DNA of 64,000 nt from the NCBI GenBank assembly GCA_963169665.1, contig CAUJET010000029.1:28357-92356 (forward strand), in the 5' to 3' direction. Within the stretch, counting starts at the first letter, position 1. Every line of letters starts with the position of its first letter. The notes below the pieces were generated by a model that made no database searches, was not told the DNA's origin, and saw only the letters and a program-made list of their open reading frames with translations. Position numbers and translations under genes: made by a program. Shown here in pieces: positions 42,686-51,448 of the stretch. Source of the DNA: Actinomycetota bacterium (GTDB taxonomy: Bacteria > Actinomycetota > Acidimicrobiia > Acidimicrobiales > Ilumatobacteraceae).

Positions 42686-44290
42686 TCAGCCGCCGGCGGG
42701 CACGCGGATGCGGATGAACTGCGGGCCGCCGTCGGCCTGGGCACGCCGGATCGCGGTCGTGAGCGCGGCGGGCTGGTCGACCACCTCGGTCGACCAGCCG
42801 AACCCGCGGGCGATCAGATCGGGGTCCGCCGACGACACGTCGACACCCATGCGGGGCGCGTCGACGTCGTCGAACGACTGACGGATCTGCGCATAGCCGC
42901 GGTTGTCCCACACCACCAGCACGAGGTCGAGGTGGTCGTCCGCCGCGGTCGCCATCTCGGCCACGGTGAACAGCCAGCCCCCGTCGCCGGCGAGCGCGAT
43001 CACCGGTCGGTCGGGCGCTGCGACCTTGGCGCCGATCGCCATCGGCAACGCACAGCCGAGCGTGCCGAGTCCGTAGGGCGCGAGCCACGACCGGGGCCGT
43101 TCGCAGGGCAGCGCCACGTGGGCCGAGTAGGCGAGCTGGGTGCTGTCGAGGGCGACGATCGAGTCGGGGGTGAGCGTGGCGGCGATCGCGTCGATCCACG
43201 CACGGCGATCGGGTCGGAACTCGCCGAGTGCGGTGTCGAGGATGGCTCGTGCCCGCGACGCACCGTCGGTCGTCCCCGTGCGGTCGATGTGGCCGAGCGC
43301 TCGATGGAGCCGTTCGAGCGCGAGCCGGGCGTCGGCCACGATCGACACCTGTGGCTCGACCCGGCGTGAGTTCTGGGCAGCGTCGATGTCGATGCGCACG
43401 ACCGTGCCCGCGAACTCGAGCGCCCGTCCGCCGTTGTAGAGATCCGCGTCGGACAACTCGGTGCCGACCACCAGCACGACGTCGGCGGCCTCGACGATGC
43501 GCTGCACCGTCACGCTGCCGAGGGTGTTGCCCGCGCACAGCGGGTGCGACGACGCCACCACACCCTTGGCGTTACCGGTGAGCACGACCGGCGCGTCGAG
43601 CGTCTCGGCGATGGCGACGAGGGCGCTCCCGGCGTCGATCGCTCCGCCGCCGGCGATGATCAGCGGCGAGGCGGCTGCCGCCAGCGCGTCGGTCGCGCGG
43701 GCGATCTCTGCCGGATCCCCCGACGGCCTCGATGCGTTCGACGGCCGCGCCGTGAACGGATCGGTCCGACGTTCCAGCACATCGGTGGGGAACGCCAAGT
43801 GCACCGGCCGCGGTCGCGAGGAGGTGAACACATCCCAGGCGCGTGTGAGGAGGGCGGGGATGTCGGCCGGGTCGAGCACGGTCTCGCTGAACGCCGTGAC
43901 CGACCGGGCGACGAGCGCCTGATCGTCGAGGTCGTGCAGCGGGCCGAAGCTCCGGCCGAGCGCACCGGTGTCGGTGGTGGAGGCGAGCACGAGCATGGGC
44001 CGCGAGTCATGGAAGGCCTGGGCCATGGGCGTGAGGGCGTTGGTGAGGCCGGGCCCGGTGATGAGCGTGCACACCCCGGGCCGGCCGGTGACGACCGACC
44101 AGCCGTCGGCCATGAAGCCGGCACCCTGTTCGTGGCGCGGCGAGACCGTTCGCACGCCCGCCCGGTGGAGCCCGCGGTAGAGCTCGATGTTGTGCACCCC
44201 GGGGATGCCGAAGACCACGTCGACGCCGTACTCGCGGGCGAGCAGGTCGATGATCGCCTCGCCGACCCGCAGCTGCCCAGGTGCGGGCAT
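42686..44290 (-). CDS. Thiamine-diphosphate decarboxylase, AruI-like (5-guanidino-2-oxopentanoate decarboxylase)
   Basis: A 534-residue ThDP enzyme of the acetolactate synthase/2-oxoacid decarboxylase family. The catalytic Glu region is SPRHEQGAGFMADGW, with VVFGIPGVHNIELYRGL before it. The ThDP motif is GDGGWLFTVAEM through DNRGYAQIR. IPGVH-ELYRGL and RHEQGAGFMADG are features I associate with AruI of the Pseudomonas arginine transaminase route. Its ATG overlaps the stop of an AruH-like aminotransferase (ATGA at 44288-44292), which strengthens that reading. A generic acetolactate synthase-like role is the alternative. Confidence 0.8.
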   Translation of the reverse strand: MPAPGQLRVGEAIIDLLAREYGVDVVFGIPGVHNIELYRGLHRAGVRTVSPRHEQGAGFMADGWSVVTGRPGVCTLITGPGLTNALTPMAQAFHDSRPMLVLASTTDTGALGRSFGPLHDLDDQALVARSVTAFSETVLDPADIPALLTRAWDVFTSSRPRPVHLAFPTDVLERRTDPFTARPSNASRPSGDPAEIARATDALAAAASPLIIAGGGAIDAGSALVAIAETLDAPVVLTGNAKGVVASSHPLCAGNTLGSVTVQRIVEAADVVLVVGTELSDADLYNGGRALEFAGTVVRIDIDAAQNSRRVEPQVSIVADARLALERLHRALGHIDRTGTTDGASRARAILDTALGEFRPDRRAWIDAIAATLTPDSIVALDSTQLAYSAHVALPCERPRSWLAPYGLGTLGCALPMAIGAKVAAPDRPVIALAGDGGWLFTVAEMATAADDHLDLVLVVWDNRGYAQIRQSFDDVDAPRMGVDVSSADPDLIARGFGWSTEVVDQPAALTTAIRRAQADGGPQFIRIRVPAGG

Positions 44291-45480
44291 CACGCGGCTC
44301 GCTCTGCCGCCAGTTGCTCGGCGAGCTCTCGGATGCGACGGCACGCCTCGATCATCACGTCCACCTCGACGGTGAGGGCGAGGCGGAGGTGGCCGCCGCC
44401 GCGGGAACCGAAGCTCTCGCCGGGCATGACGACGACGCCGCATTCGTCGAGCAGCCGCCAGGCGAACTCTTCGCCCGTGAGCCCGGTGGGCCGGATGTCG
44501 GCCATGACGAACATGCCACCTTCCGGCATGTGCACGCTGACGGCGTCGGACCCGGCCAGGGTGGCGACCATCGCCTGCGCCCGTTCGCGGAAGACGTCGC
44601 GCTGGCGGGCCACCTCGGGGTGCGTCTCGTTGAGCGCGACGACCACGGCGTCGCAGAGGAACGGCTGGATGCCGAACAGCATCGTCTCCGACACCAGGGT
44701 GAGCCGGCGGATGAACTCCGCGGGACCGGCCGCCCATCCCGAGCGGAAGCCGGGCAGGGCGTGCGACTTGGAGATGGAGGCCACCGAGACCGAGCGCTCA
44801 CGCAGCTGCGGGCGGTCGAAGGGCGATGAGAACGGCACGTCGAAGGTGAGGTCGGCGTACACCTCGTCGCACACGATCCAGAGGTCGTGCCGTTCGCACA
44901 CCTCGCCGATGGCGTCGATCTCGGCCTCCGACAGCACCGCCCCCGTGGGGTTGCTCGGGGTGTTGAGCAGCAGCACCCGCGAGTTCGGGGTGATCGCGGC
45001 CTCGAGCGCCTCGGGCGTGAGGTGGAAGTTCTGCTCGGGCAGCGTGGGCACCGCCACGAAGGTGGCACCGCTCGCCGCGACGACGGCTTCGTAGGTGGCG
45101 TAGTACGGGTCGGGCACCAGGACCTCGTCACCGAACTCGACGAGGGTGTTGATCGCCGCGTACAGCGCGTGCTGCGTGCCGGACGTGCAGGCGATGTTGT
45201 CGCGAGTGACCGTGACACCACCGCTGCGCCGGGTGAGATGACCGGCGATCGCGTCGAGCGTGGCCGGCTCACCCTTGCCGGAGGTGTACTTGGTGCGGCC
45301 CTCGTGCAGCGAGGTGATCGCCCGCTCGACCACCGCCGGCGGCGGCGGGAGGTCGGGCTCCCCGATCGAGAGGAAGATGAGATCCTCGCCGCGCACGGCG
45401 CGCCCACGGCCGGCGATGTGCACCGCCCACTTGGCGGCGCCCAGCCCGTCGAGGCGGTCGGAGATCGATGCGTACTTCAT
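44290..45480 (-). CDS. PLP aminotransferase, AruH-like (arginine:pyruvate transaminase)
   Basis: A 396-residue fold-type I class I/II aminotransferase. The PLP Lys is in SISKSHALPGFRSGW, the Asp/Tyr pair in CDEVYADL, and the NTPSNPTG block is intact. The opening MKYASISDRLDGLGAAKWAV and the segments GGMFVMADIRPTGL and GHLRLAL resemble AruH. It would convert arginine plus pyruvate to 5-guanidino-2-oxopentanoate plus alanine, feeding the coupled decarboxylase. Aspartate or aromatic specificity cannot be excluded. Confidence 0.85.
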   Translation of the reverse strand: MKYASISDRLDGLGAAKWAVHIAGRGRAVRGEDLIFLSIGEPDLPPPPAVVERAITSLHEGRTKYTSGKGEPATLDAIAGHLTRRSGGVTVTRDNIACTSGTQHALYAAINTLVEFGDEVLVPDPYYATYEAVVAASGATFVAVPTLPEQNFHLTPEALEAAITPNSRVLLLNTPSNPTGAVLSEAEIDAIGEVCERHDLWIVCDEVYADLTFDVPFSSPFDRPQLRERSVSVASISKSHALPGFRSGWAAGPAEFIRRLTLVSETMLFGIQPFLCDAVVVALNETHPEVARQRDVFRERAQAMVATLAGSDAVSVHMPEGGMFVMADIRPTGLTGEEFAWRLLDECGVVVMPGESFGSRGGGHLRLALTVEVDVMIEACRRIRELAEQLAAERAA

Positions 45481-45856
45481 GACGGTCCGAGCCTACGGCC
45501 GTGTCGCGCCACCATCCCGGCCCCGCCGTGGGTCACTGGCAGGTGCCGACCGGGCTTCCCCGGAAACACTGTCAGGAGAGGTCCGCGTCGTTACGGACGC
45601 TGGGGCACGCCTGGTCGCCACCTACCGGCACATCGGTGACGCCGGATCGATCGGACACCGATGTCAACAGGATCGAACGAGCGTCGGAATCCGCGCCGGC
45701 TCTCTCGCCGATTGCGCACCCGAGAACGCCCGTTTCGCCGCGCCGCGGTGGTGACGCGCTCCGCAGGGTGATCGTGCCGGCAGCGCCGTGTCGCTTCAAC
45801 AACGCAAACCGCCGCGGCGCGGATCGATCGAGTTACGTACTGTGGCCGACGTGACC
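45481..45856. other. 376-bp intergenic region between divergent aminotransferase and acetyltransferase genes
   Basis: It should hold the promoters of both neighbours. GTCAGGAGAGG occurs near 45570-45580. I find no open frame with credible composition on either strand, no clear palindrome, and no RNA gene. Confidence 0.4.
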
Positions 45857-46387
45857 ATGATCGAATTGGCCGAGATCGATGACGACAACCTGGCAGCGGT
45901 GCAGGCTGTCACGGTCTCGGACCGCCAACGTGACTTCGTCGGCACCGTGCGGGAGGCGCTCGACGAAGCAGCCGACTGTCCCGAAGGCAACCCGTGGTAC
46001 CGCGCCGTCGTCGTCGACGGCACGGTCGTCGGGTTCGTCATGTTGAGTTGGAACGTCACACCCGATCCGCCCGAGATCATCGGACCTTGGTTCTTGTGGA
46101 AGCTGATCGTGGATCAGCAGCACCAGGGTCGAGGCATCGGCGCTGCGGTCGTGCAGGCGGTAGCTGCGATCGTCAGCGCCGAGGGCGCCTCGGAGCTGCT
46201 CACCAGCTTCGTGCCGGCCGAGGACGGCCCAGCGGGGTTCTACGCTCGTCTCGGCTTCGTGCCGACTGGTGACGTCGATGTCGAAGGCGAGACGATCGTC
46301 AGCCTCGCCCTCTCGGCCACGCCGGACTTCTCGAGCGTTCTGGTCTGGGACGACCCGCACGACGAAGGCTCTCTCGAAAGCGGCTGA
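45857..46387 (+). CDS. GNAT acetyltransferase, polyamine (BltD/SAT)-like
   Basis: A 176-residue acetyltransferase. The acetyl-CoA loop is LIVDQQHQGRGIGAAVVQ, followed by FYARLGFVPTG. The N-terminal VSDRQRDFV and GFVMLSW resemble bacterial spermine/spermidine acetyltransferases of the BltD type. It would acetylate an amine. In-frame GTG codons at 45842 and 45851 are alternative starts. Lying next to an AruH/AruI-like pair that makes guanidino compounds, it might act on a related amine, which is speculation. Confidence 0.82.
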   Translation: MIELAEIDDDNLAAVQAVTVSDRQRDFVGTVREALDEAADCPEGNPWYRAVVVDGTVVGFVMLSWNVTPDPPEIIGPWFLWKLIVDQQHQGRGIGAAVVQAVAAIVSAEGASELLTSFVPAEDGPAGFYARLGFVPTGDVDVEGETIVSLALSATPDFSSVLVWDDPHDEGSLESG

Positions 46388-46429
46388 GCGAGCGCTTCTC
46401 GGCCGTTCGCTGTCAGCACTGATCGGGTG

Positions 46430-46879
46430 TCAACGCTGTGCGACGGGTCCCTCGGGCCATTCGAGCACCATCTCTCCGCCATACGGCGTGGCCGCCCAAT
46501 GGCCTGCCAACGATCGAACATGAGCGTGCAGCCGTGTCGCGAGGTCCGGCGAAACAACTCCTGGTGCAATGCGAGCGAGAACCTCATGGATCTCGGTTGC
46601 GTTCGCTCCGGTTCGCATCATGGTCTGCATCGGCCCGCTGAGCGTCTCGGCGAGGGGCATGTCCGCTCCATCCAGCCCGCCTCCTGAGAGGCTCCCACCT
46701 CGTGCGACCGACCCCCAGACGCCTGCGAACAGGCCCAGTTCGAGCTCAACGGCGACGTGCGCGAGATCGTGGCGAAGGAAACTGCGTGAATCGAGCTCGA
46801 CGGCCTCGCTGGAACCGTCGCTGCGTTCCACTCGAACCGTGTGGCGCTGATCCGACAACTTGACGAACACCACCTTCAC
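46430..46879 (-). CDS. Hypothetical soluble protein
   Basis: A 149-residue protein starting at GTG (VKVVFVKLSDQRH). SRSFLRHDLAHVAVELELGL carries an HDxxH pattern on a likely helix, and the C-terminus has GHWAATPYGGEMVLEWPEG. Metal binding is possible but unproven. No membrane segment is present and I do not recognise the family. Codon bias supports coding. It converges on the acetyltransferase. Confidence 0.7.
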   Translation of the reverse strand: MKVVFVKLSDQRHTVRVERSDGSSEAVELDSRSFLRHDLAHVAVELELGLFAGVWGSVARGGSLSGGGLDGADMPLAETLSGPMQTMMRTGANATEIHEVLARIAPGVVSPDLATRLHAHVRSLAGHWAATPYGGEMVLEWPEGPVAQR

Positions 46880-46997
46880 GCTCGCGACGGTACCGGCAGC
46901 GTGCAGTTGGTCCAGACGACCTTCTCGGGCAAACGAACACGTGGACGCGTGCGTCGTTGCCGAGCGATGTCCCGCTCCCGTGGCGGCACAACTCGGA

Positions 46998-47519
46998 TCA
47001 CTCAGGAAGGTGGCGAAGGAAGTCGGCCTGTTCGTGCTTGGATCTCAGGACGTGTACGTCGAGAAGGCCGGCGCAACGGTTGGCAAGGCGACGGTCGTTC
47101 TCGAGGACCGTGTTCCGGTTGCGCCAGTTGCGCCAGGCGATGCCCCACTCGTCGCCGATGCGCTGAGAGAGCGATTCTTCGCAGCCCTCGGGTAGTTGCG
47201 TCTCCGCAGGTCTGCGAAGTCCCCGCCGAAGCGCTCGCCATGAACAGACCCACCACTGAGTCGCGATGATCACAAGCGTGTCGGCGTGTGCGATCAACAG
47301 ATCCTCGTCGACATCGTTGCTGTCGACGATCCAGCGCGGGACGGCGAGTAGCTGTCGCTGTATCTCGATCAGTTCGTCACGTGGCACGCGAACCCAGCCG
47401 GGCCTCCAACTGTGGAGGTCGAGATGGATCAGGGGCAGGCCCGTCTTCGCCGCCAGCTGCCGGGAGAACGTGCTCTTCCCGGCACCGGCCATGCCGGTGA
47501 CAACGACGCGACTGCTCAT
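46998..47519 (-). CDS. P-loop kinase-like protein (FlaR/adenylate-kinase type)
   Basis: A 173-residue P-loop NTPase. Walker A is GMAGAGKSTFSRQLA at about 9-23, followed by LIHLDLHSWRPGW, where the nucleoside kinase-like family keeps its Asp. A second half follows with RGLRRPAETQLPEGC and SKHEQADFL. The family was once called DNA topology modulation protein; a small-molecule kinase role is more likely. Start ATG 47519. Confidence 0.85.
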   Translation of the reverse strand: MSSRVVVTGMAGAGKSTFSRQLAAKTGLPLIHLDLHSWRPGWVRVPRDELIEIQRQLLAVPRWIVDSNDVDEDLLIAHADTLVIIATQWWVCSWRALRRGLRRPAETQLPEGCEESLSQRIGDEWGIAWRNWRNRNTVLENDRRLANRCAGLLDVHVLRSKHEQADFLRHLPE

Positions 47520-47678
47520 GGAGCGACGTCTCGACCGCTTCTCGGACTCCCGCTCCCCATCTCTTCAGTATGGCCATCTCCGACCGGCTCGCCCGAGAAG
47601 CGATCGCCCAGCGCTTCACTTGCAGCCCGCCGAAGTCAGCCATGGATCGAAGCCCCGCTGCACCATGACGGGTGGCGA

Positions 47679-47711
47679 TCAGATCGGATCAGATCGGATC
47701 AGGCGGGATCA
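47679..47711 (-). repeat. 10-bp tandem repeat beginning at the SRPBCC stop codon
   Basis: On the minus strand TGATCCCGCC, TGATCCGATC, TGATCCGATC and TGATCGCCAC follow one another. TGA triplets fall every 10 bases (47709, 47699, 47689 and 47679), so all frames are closed. The first is the gene's stop codon. Confidence 0.88.
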
Positions 47712-48176
47712 GGTGGCGATGGCTGCGGACGCGAGCTTGACGAGTGATTGATCGAGCGAGCTCTCCGGCACGAGCGGGAAGCTGATCTTCTTCAACAGTT
47801 CCTTGTCGGTGACGTTGCTCCAGTCGCAGGTGATCGACACGGTGGTTGCGTTCGAGCCTTCCGACTTCAACTGCCACAGCCATTCCCACCCGGGGGGCTC
47901 GGTGCCGGCCGGTGCCGTCTTCCACCCGATCATCTTGTTCGCGTCGTAGGCGCTCACGAAGTTGTCGGTCTGGTAGTCGCCGCCCATGTGGTCGCCCGAC
48001 ATGTTCATGGTGAACTTCTGGCCCACGTGGTCGAGGCGGTCGCCGTGGACGAGGCTCTTGACGAAACCCGACCCGTCGAGCTCGGTGTGGCGATGCGGGT
48101 TGGACAAGATGTCGAACAGGTCCTTGGTCGGGGCGGGGATGCTTCGCTCGACCGTGATGGAGGTGGTGTCACTCAT
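47709..48176 (-). CDS. SRPBCC (START-like) lipid/ligand-binding protein
   Basis: A 155-residue helix-grip fold protein. It starts MSDTTSITVERSIPAPTKDL, the typical N-terminal strand and helix with IPAP. GEYxxDN-like GGDYQTDNFVSAYDANKMIGW and a C-terminal helix (SSLDQSLVKLASAAI) follow. Members bind hydrophobic ligands or act as polyketide cyclases. No catalytic residues can be assigned. Confidence 0.85.
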   Translation of the reverse strand: MSDTTSITVERSIPAPTKDLFDILSNPHRHTELDGSGFVKSLVHGDRLDHVGQKFTMNMSGDHMGGDYQTDNFVSAYDANKMIGWKTAPAGTEPPGWEWLWQLKSEGSNATTVSITCDWSNVTDKELLKKISFPLVPESSLDQSLVKLASAAIAT

Positions 48177-48471
48177 GCGTAGGCGGTAGCCGGTTGCCGA
48201 GCTCGTTACACACCGGATCCGACACTCGCTGCAATCCTGCGATGGACGAACGGTTGATCTACGAGCTCAGATTGCCGGCGAGGTTCTCCAACGACGACGA
48301 GCAACGACGAGCAACGACGAGCAACGACAAGCAACGACGAGGGGCGGTCACCGACGAAGCGGCTCGCCAACGACGTCTTCCCCGTCCCCGGCGCCGCGTC
48401 GAGGTGGGCGAGACGAGCCACGGCCGCCAGCCTGACCGTTTCCCGCGGGACATCGGATCGGTGGCAGTCGG
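48177..48471 (-). other. Intergenic region with possible P-loop protein remnant
   Basis: On the minus strand an open frame near 48410-48345 encodes DAAPGTGKTSLASRFVGD, a proper Walker A sequence. It then runs into a 10-bp repeat (48291-48340) whose length shifts the frame. No start, Walker B or full domain is visible. It may be a decayed kinase/NTPase gene or chance. Confidence 0.35.
48291..48340 (+). repeat. 10-bp tandem repeat GCAACGACGA
   Basis: Four units from 48301 to 48340, the third with one change (GCAACGACAA), preceded by ACGACGACGA. Unit length is not a multiple of three. Confidence 0.9.
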
Positions 48472-48720
48472 TCAGAGGAGACTGGCGATGACCGCGACGA
48501 GCACGATCGCTGCGAGGCCGATGCCCAAGACCGCCAGGCCGGTCTTCACCATCGACCACTGGAACCGGCGCAGACGGGGGTCGTCGTTGGCCAGGTTGCG
48601 GGCCGCCGCACCGGTGGCGCGGATGCGGCCCTCGACGGTGAACAACTCCCCGGGCCGACTCGTCGCCGGTTGCCAGTCGAGCTCGTCGTTCGGTTCGGGG
48701 AATCGAGACACGATCGCCAC
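48472..48720 (-). CDS. Small single-helix membrane protein
   Basis: An 82-residue protein starting at GTG. The first 55 residues are polar (FPEPNDELDWQPATSRPGEL). One strong membrane helix occupies about 58-80 (LAVLGIGLAAIVLVAVIASL) and ends the chain. It is a tail-anchored type protein of unknown role. It lies just downstream of the ABC-2 exporter genes on the same strand and might be transcribed with them. Confidence 0.6.
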   Translation of the reverse strand: MAIVSRFPEPNDELDWQPATSRPGELFTVEGRIRATGAAARNLANDDPRLRRFQWSMVKTGLAVLGIGLAAIVLVAVIASLL

Positions 48721-48756
48721 GGTAGCGAGTCGGGAACTCGTCTCAGCACCGCCCGT

Positions 48757-49611
48757 TCAGGCGGAGGCACCGCTGTAGCGGCGGGAGCCGCGCACCCAGA
48801 CGAAACGGGTGATGGCGAAGGCGATCACGAGGAAGCCGAGGGTGATCAGGCCGCGCTCCCAGGTGAGCCTGCCCGTGAGCGATTCCGACGGCACGGTGAC
48901 CGCGAAGCCGATCGGCACGAGGTACGTGAGCGACAGGCGAAGCCACGCCGGGTAGACGCTCACCGGATATTGACCCGCGCGGTACAGCCCGAAGAACAGC
49001 TCCTGCACGTGGTCCATGCGCACGAACCAGAACGAACCGCTGGTCACCACCAGCCACAGGCAGTAGACGAGCGAGCTGCCGCCGGCGAGCGTCGCCGCGA
49101 ACGCGAGGCCGTCGAGCACGCCCACCGATGTGTCGAGCCCGGTGATCCCCCAGACGAGTACCACGAGCCCGAGCACCACGTCGGTGAGCCGCCATACACG
49201 GAACTCGCGCACGCTCGAGAGCAACTGGGAGTCGACCGGCTTGGTGAGCACGTGGTCGAACGTGCCCTGGCGTACGTCGGTCATCACCCGGCCCATGTTC
49301 GGTTCGATCACGAACCCGATGATCCCGCCGACGATCGTGAACACGCCCATCACCACCAACAACTGCGGCCGCGTCCAGCCGTCGAGGGTGTCGGTGCGGT
49401 CGAAGACGAGCGCGAGCGCGACGAGCCCGGTGCCGAGCGCCACCATCGACTGGATCAGCTGGATCGCGAAGTTCGAGCGGTACTGCAGCTCGTTCATGAC
49501 GTTGACGCGCAGGTGCAGGCCGACGAGGCGCAGCCCCTGCATCCGGCGCCGCTCGAGGACGAGGTCCGGAGCACCGGGATCGGGAACCCCGTCGGCCACA
49601 GGAGCGCTCAT
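48757..49611 (-). CDS. ABC-2 type permease (second)
   Basis: A 284-residue membrane subunit with six helices between about 50 and 275. Blocks such as RVNVMNELQYRSNFAIQ and PNMGRVMTDVRQGTFDHVLTKP are typical of the DUF990-type ABC-2 permease pairs. Its ATG overlaps the stop of the first permease (ATGA). Together they form the channel of a heteromeric exporter of unknown cargo. Confidence 0.88.
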   Translation of the reverse strand: MSAPVADGVPDPGAPDLVLERRRMQGLRLVGLHLRVNVMNELQYRSNFAIQLIQSMVALGTGLVALALVFDRTDTLDGWTRPQLLVVMGVFTIVGGIIGFVIEPNMGRVMTDVRQGTFDHVLTKPVDSQLLSSVREFRVWRLTDVVLGLVVLVWGITGLDTSVGVLDGLAFAATLAGGSSLVYCLWLVVTSGSFWFVRMDHVQELFFGLYRAGQYPVSVYPAWLRLSLTYLVPIGFAVTVPSESLTGRLTWERGLITLGFLVIAFAITRFVWVRGSRRYSGASA

Positions 49612-50468
49612 CCGTTCACCGCCGTGTAGGCCTTCACGCCGCGCCGCCACATCAGGTTCACACCGATGGCGCCGATCGCGATCCACGCGGCCTGGCGCAG
49701 CAGTCCCTCGACCAGTTCGCGGTTCGTGATGGGGCCGACGAGCGAGGTGATCGGGAAGCCGAACGTCGACTCGAACGGCAGATAGTTCGCGAGGTCCTGC
49801 ACCCAGCCGGGCATGAGACCGATCGGCAGCAGTCGCCCGGACAGCAGCAGCTCGAGCGCGAAGTACACCTCGAAGATCGCGGTCACCCGCGTCGTCCAGA
49901 ACGTGATCATGCCGAGCATCCAGAGCAGCAGCGAGCGGATCAGATACGCACCCCAGATGGCGACCGCGAACGTGGCGATCTGGGCGACGGTCGGGTCGAG
50001 CTCGGGTTCGAACACGAGGGTGAGCACGGCCGCGATCGGGATCCACAACAGGATCACCACCACCTTCCACCCGGCGAAGGACCCGAGGTCGTAGTGGATC
50101 GGGTGGATCGGTCGCACGAGCTGTGCCGACAGCTGCCCTTCGCGGATGCGTTCCTCCCACCCGAACGGCGTGAAGACGATGTTCATGTTCCGGACGAGCG
50201 TCCAGACGATGTAGTACGCGGCGAACGTGCCGGCGGTGTAGCCGTCGACGGAGCCGCCCTGCTGCCGGGCGATCGTCGACCACACGACGAGGTAGATCAC
50301 CGGCTCGATGACCATGCCGACCATGTAGAAGTAGTTCGCCGCCCGGTACTGGAACTGCTCCATCATCGAGACGCGGGCGAGCGTCGCGTAGAGCCGCACC
50401 ATCGAGCGGACGCGTCCCTCGCGCTCGCCGAGCCTGTCCACCTCACCGGCGACGGCGAGGTCGCTCAC
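49608..50468 (-). CDS. ABC-2 type permease (first)
   Basis: A 286-residue partner permease with YRAANYFYMVGMVIEPVIYL and EERIREGQLSAQLVRPIHPI, again the DUF990 pattern. Six helices are expected. Its GTG overlaps the ATPase stop (GTGA at 50465-50468). The three genes are fully coupled in the order ATPase, permease, permease. Confidence 0.88.
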   Translation of the reverse strand: MSDLAVAGEVDRLGEREGRVRSMVRLYATLARVSMMEQFQYRAANYFYMVGMVIEPVIYLVVWSTIARQQGGSVDGYTAGTFAAYYIVWTLVRNMNIVFTPFGWEERIREGQLSAQLVRPIHPIHYDLGSFAGWKVVVILLWIPIAAVLTLVFEPELDPTVAQIATFAVAIWGAYLIRSLLLWMLGMITFWTTRVTAIFEVYFALELLLSGRLLPIGLMPGWVQDLANYLPFESTFGFPITSLVGPITNRELVEGLLRQAAWIAIGAIGVNLMWRRGVKAYTAVNG

Positions 50469-51448
50469 TGCTCCACCGCCCCGCTCGCGAAGGCGAGCTC
50501 GATCACGTCGTCGATCGGCGGGTCCTCCACCGTGAGGTCGCGCACGTCGTGCTCGGACAGCAGTTGCGCGGTGACCACCGCCGTGCGGCTCCGCTCGATC
50601 CGCAAGGTGGTGCGAGCCCCGGTCTGCTCCATCACCTGTCCGAACGCCGACAGGTCGGCGGGCTCGTCGAGCGTGACCACGAGCGTCTTGTGGCTCGCGA
50701 ACCGCTCCGCCAGATCGCGCAGTGGACCGTCGAACAGGATCGCCCCGTGGTGGATGACGATCACCCGCTCGCACAGCGCCTCGACGTCGGCCATGTAGTG
50801 AGTGGTGAGCATCACGCTCGCCCCGTGGCGCTGGTTGTAGTCGGCGAGGAAGCTGCGGATGCGACGTTGCATGGTGACGTCGAGCCCGAGGGTGGGTTCG
50901 TCGAGGAACAGCACCTTCGGGCGGTGCAGGAGCGAGTTGGCGATCTCGGCCTTCATCCGTTCGCCGAGCGACAGGTTGCGGACCGGCTTGTCGACCAGAG
51001 GGCCGAGGTCGAGCAACTCGATCAGCTCGTCGCGCTGGGCGAGGAAGGGGCGTTCGGGCAGCCGGTAGATCGCGCGTGTCAGCTGGAAGCTGTCGAGCGC
51101 GGGCAGGTCCCACTGGAGCTGGTTGCGGTTGCCCATCACGAGCGTGATCCGCTGCAGGTAGTCGCGCTCGCGACGCCACGGTTGGAAGCCGAGCACCCGG
51201 CAGTCGCCGTGGGACGGGTGCAGCAGACCGGAGAGCATCTTGAGTGTGGTCGTCTTGCCGGCGCCGTTGGGGCCGAGGAACCCGACCACCTCGCCGGCGG
51301 CGATCGAGAAGCTGACCGCGCCGACGGCGGTCACCTCGCGACGGCGTCGCTTCCCGAGGCTCTTCGCGGCAGCGGCGAGGCCCGGATCGCGAACGGGCAC
51401 CTCGAACACCTTGCCGAGCCCGTCCACCCTGATCACGTCTTCGACCAT
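50465..51448 (-). CDS. ABC-2 exporter ATPase (NatA/DrrA-like)
   Basis: A 327-residue ATPase. Walker A is GPNGAGKTTT, the signature is the variant LSLGERMKAE, Walker B is VLFLDEP with GLD after it, and the switch His is in TTHYM. The 80 or so residue C-terminal extension (about 245-327) is typical of exporter ATPases. This group includes exporters of antibiotics, sodium or bacteriocin-like cargo. The cargo cannot be told from the sequence. Confidence 0.9.
   Translation of the reverse strand: MVEDVIRVDGLGKVFEVPVRDPGLAAAAKSLGKRRRREVTAVGAVSFSIAAGEVVGFLGPNGAGKTTTLKMLSGLLHPSHGDCRVLGFQPWRRERDYLQRITLVMGNRNQLQWDLPALDSFQLTRAIYRLPERPFLAQRDELIELLDLGPLVDKPVRNLSLGERMKAEIANSLLHRPKVLFLDEPTLGLDVTMQRRIRSFLADYNQRHGASVMLTTHYMADVEALCERVIVIHHGAILFDGPLRDLAERFASHKTLVVTLDEPADLSAFGQVMEQTGARTTLRIERSRTAVVTAQLLSEHDVRDLTVEDPPIDDVIELAFASGAVEQ

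Noticed and set aside
45572..45802. Minus-strand frame of 76 codons in the 45.5-45.8 kb gap
   Set aside because: Composition and codon bias do not look coding, and no start context or similarity is evident.
46860..47195. Plus-strand open frame of 111 codons near the P-loop kinase
   Set aside because: It overlaps the well-supported minus-strand kinase and has no start context or recognisable domain.
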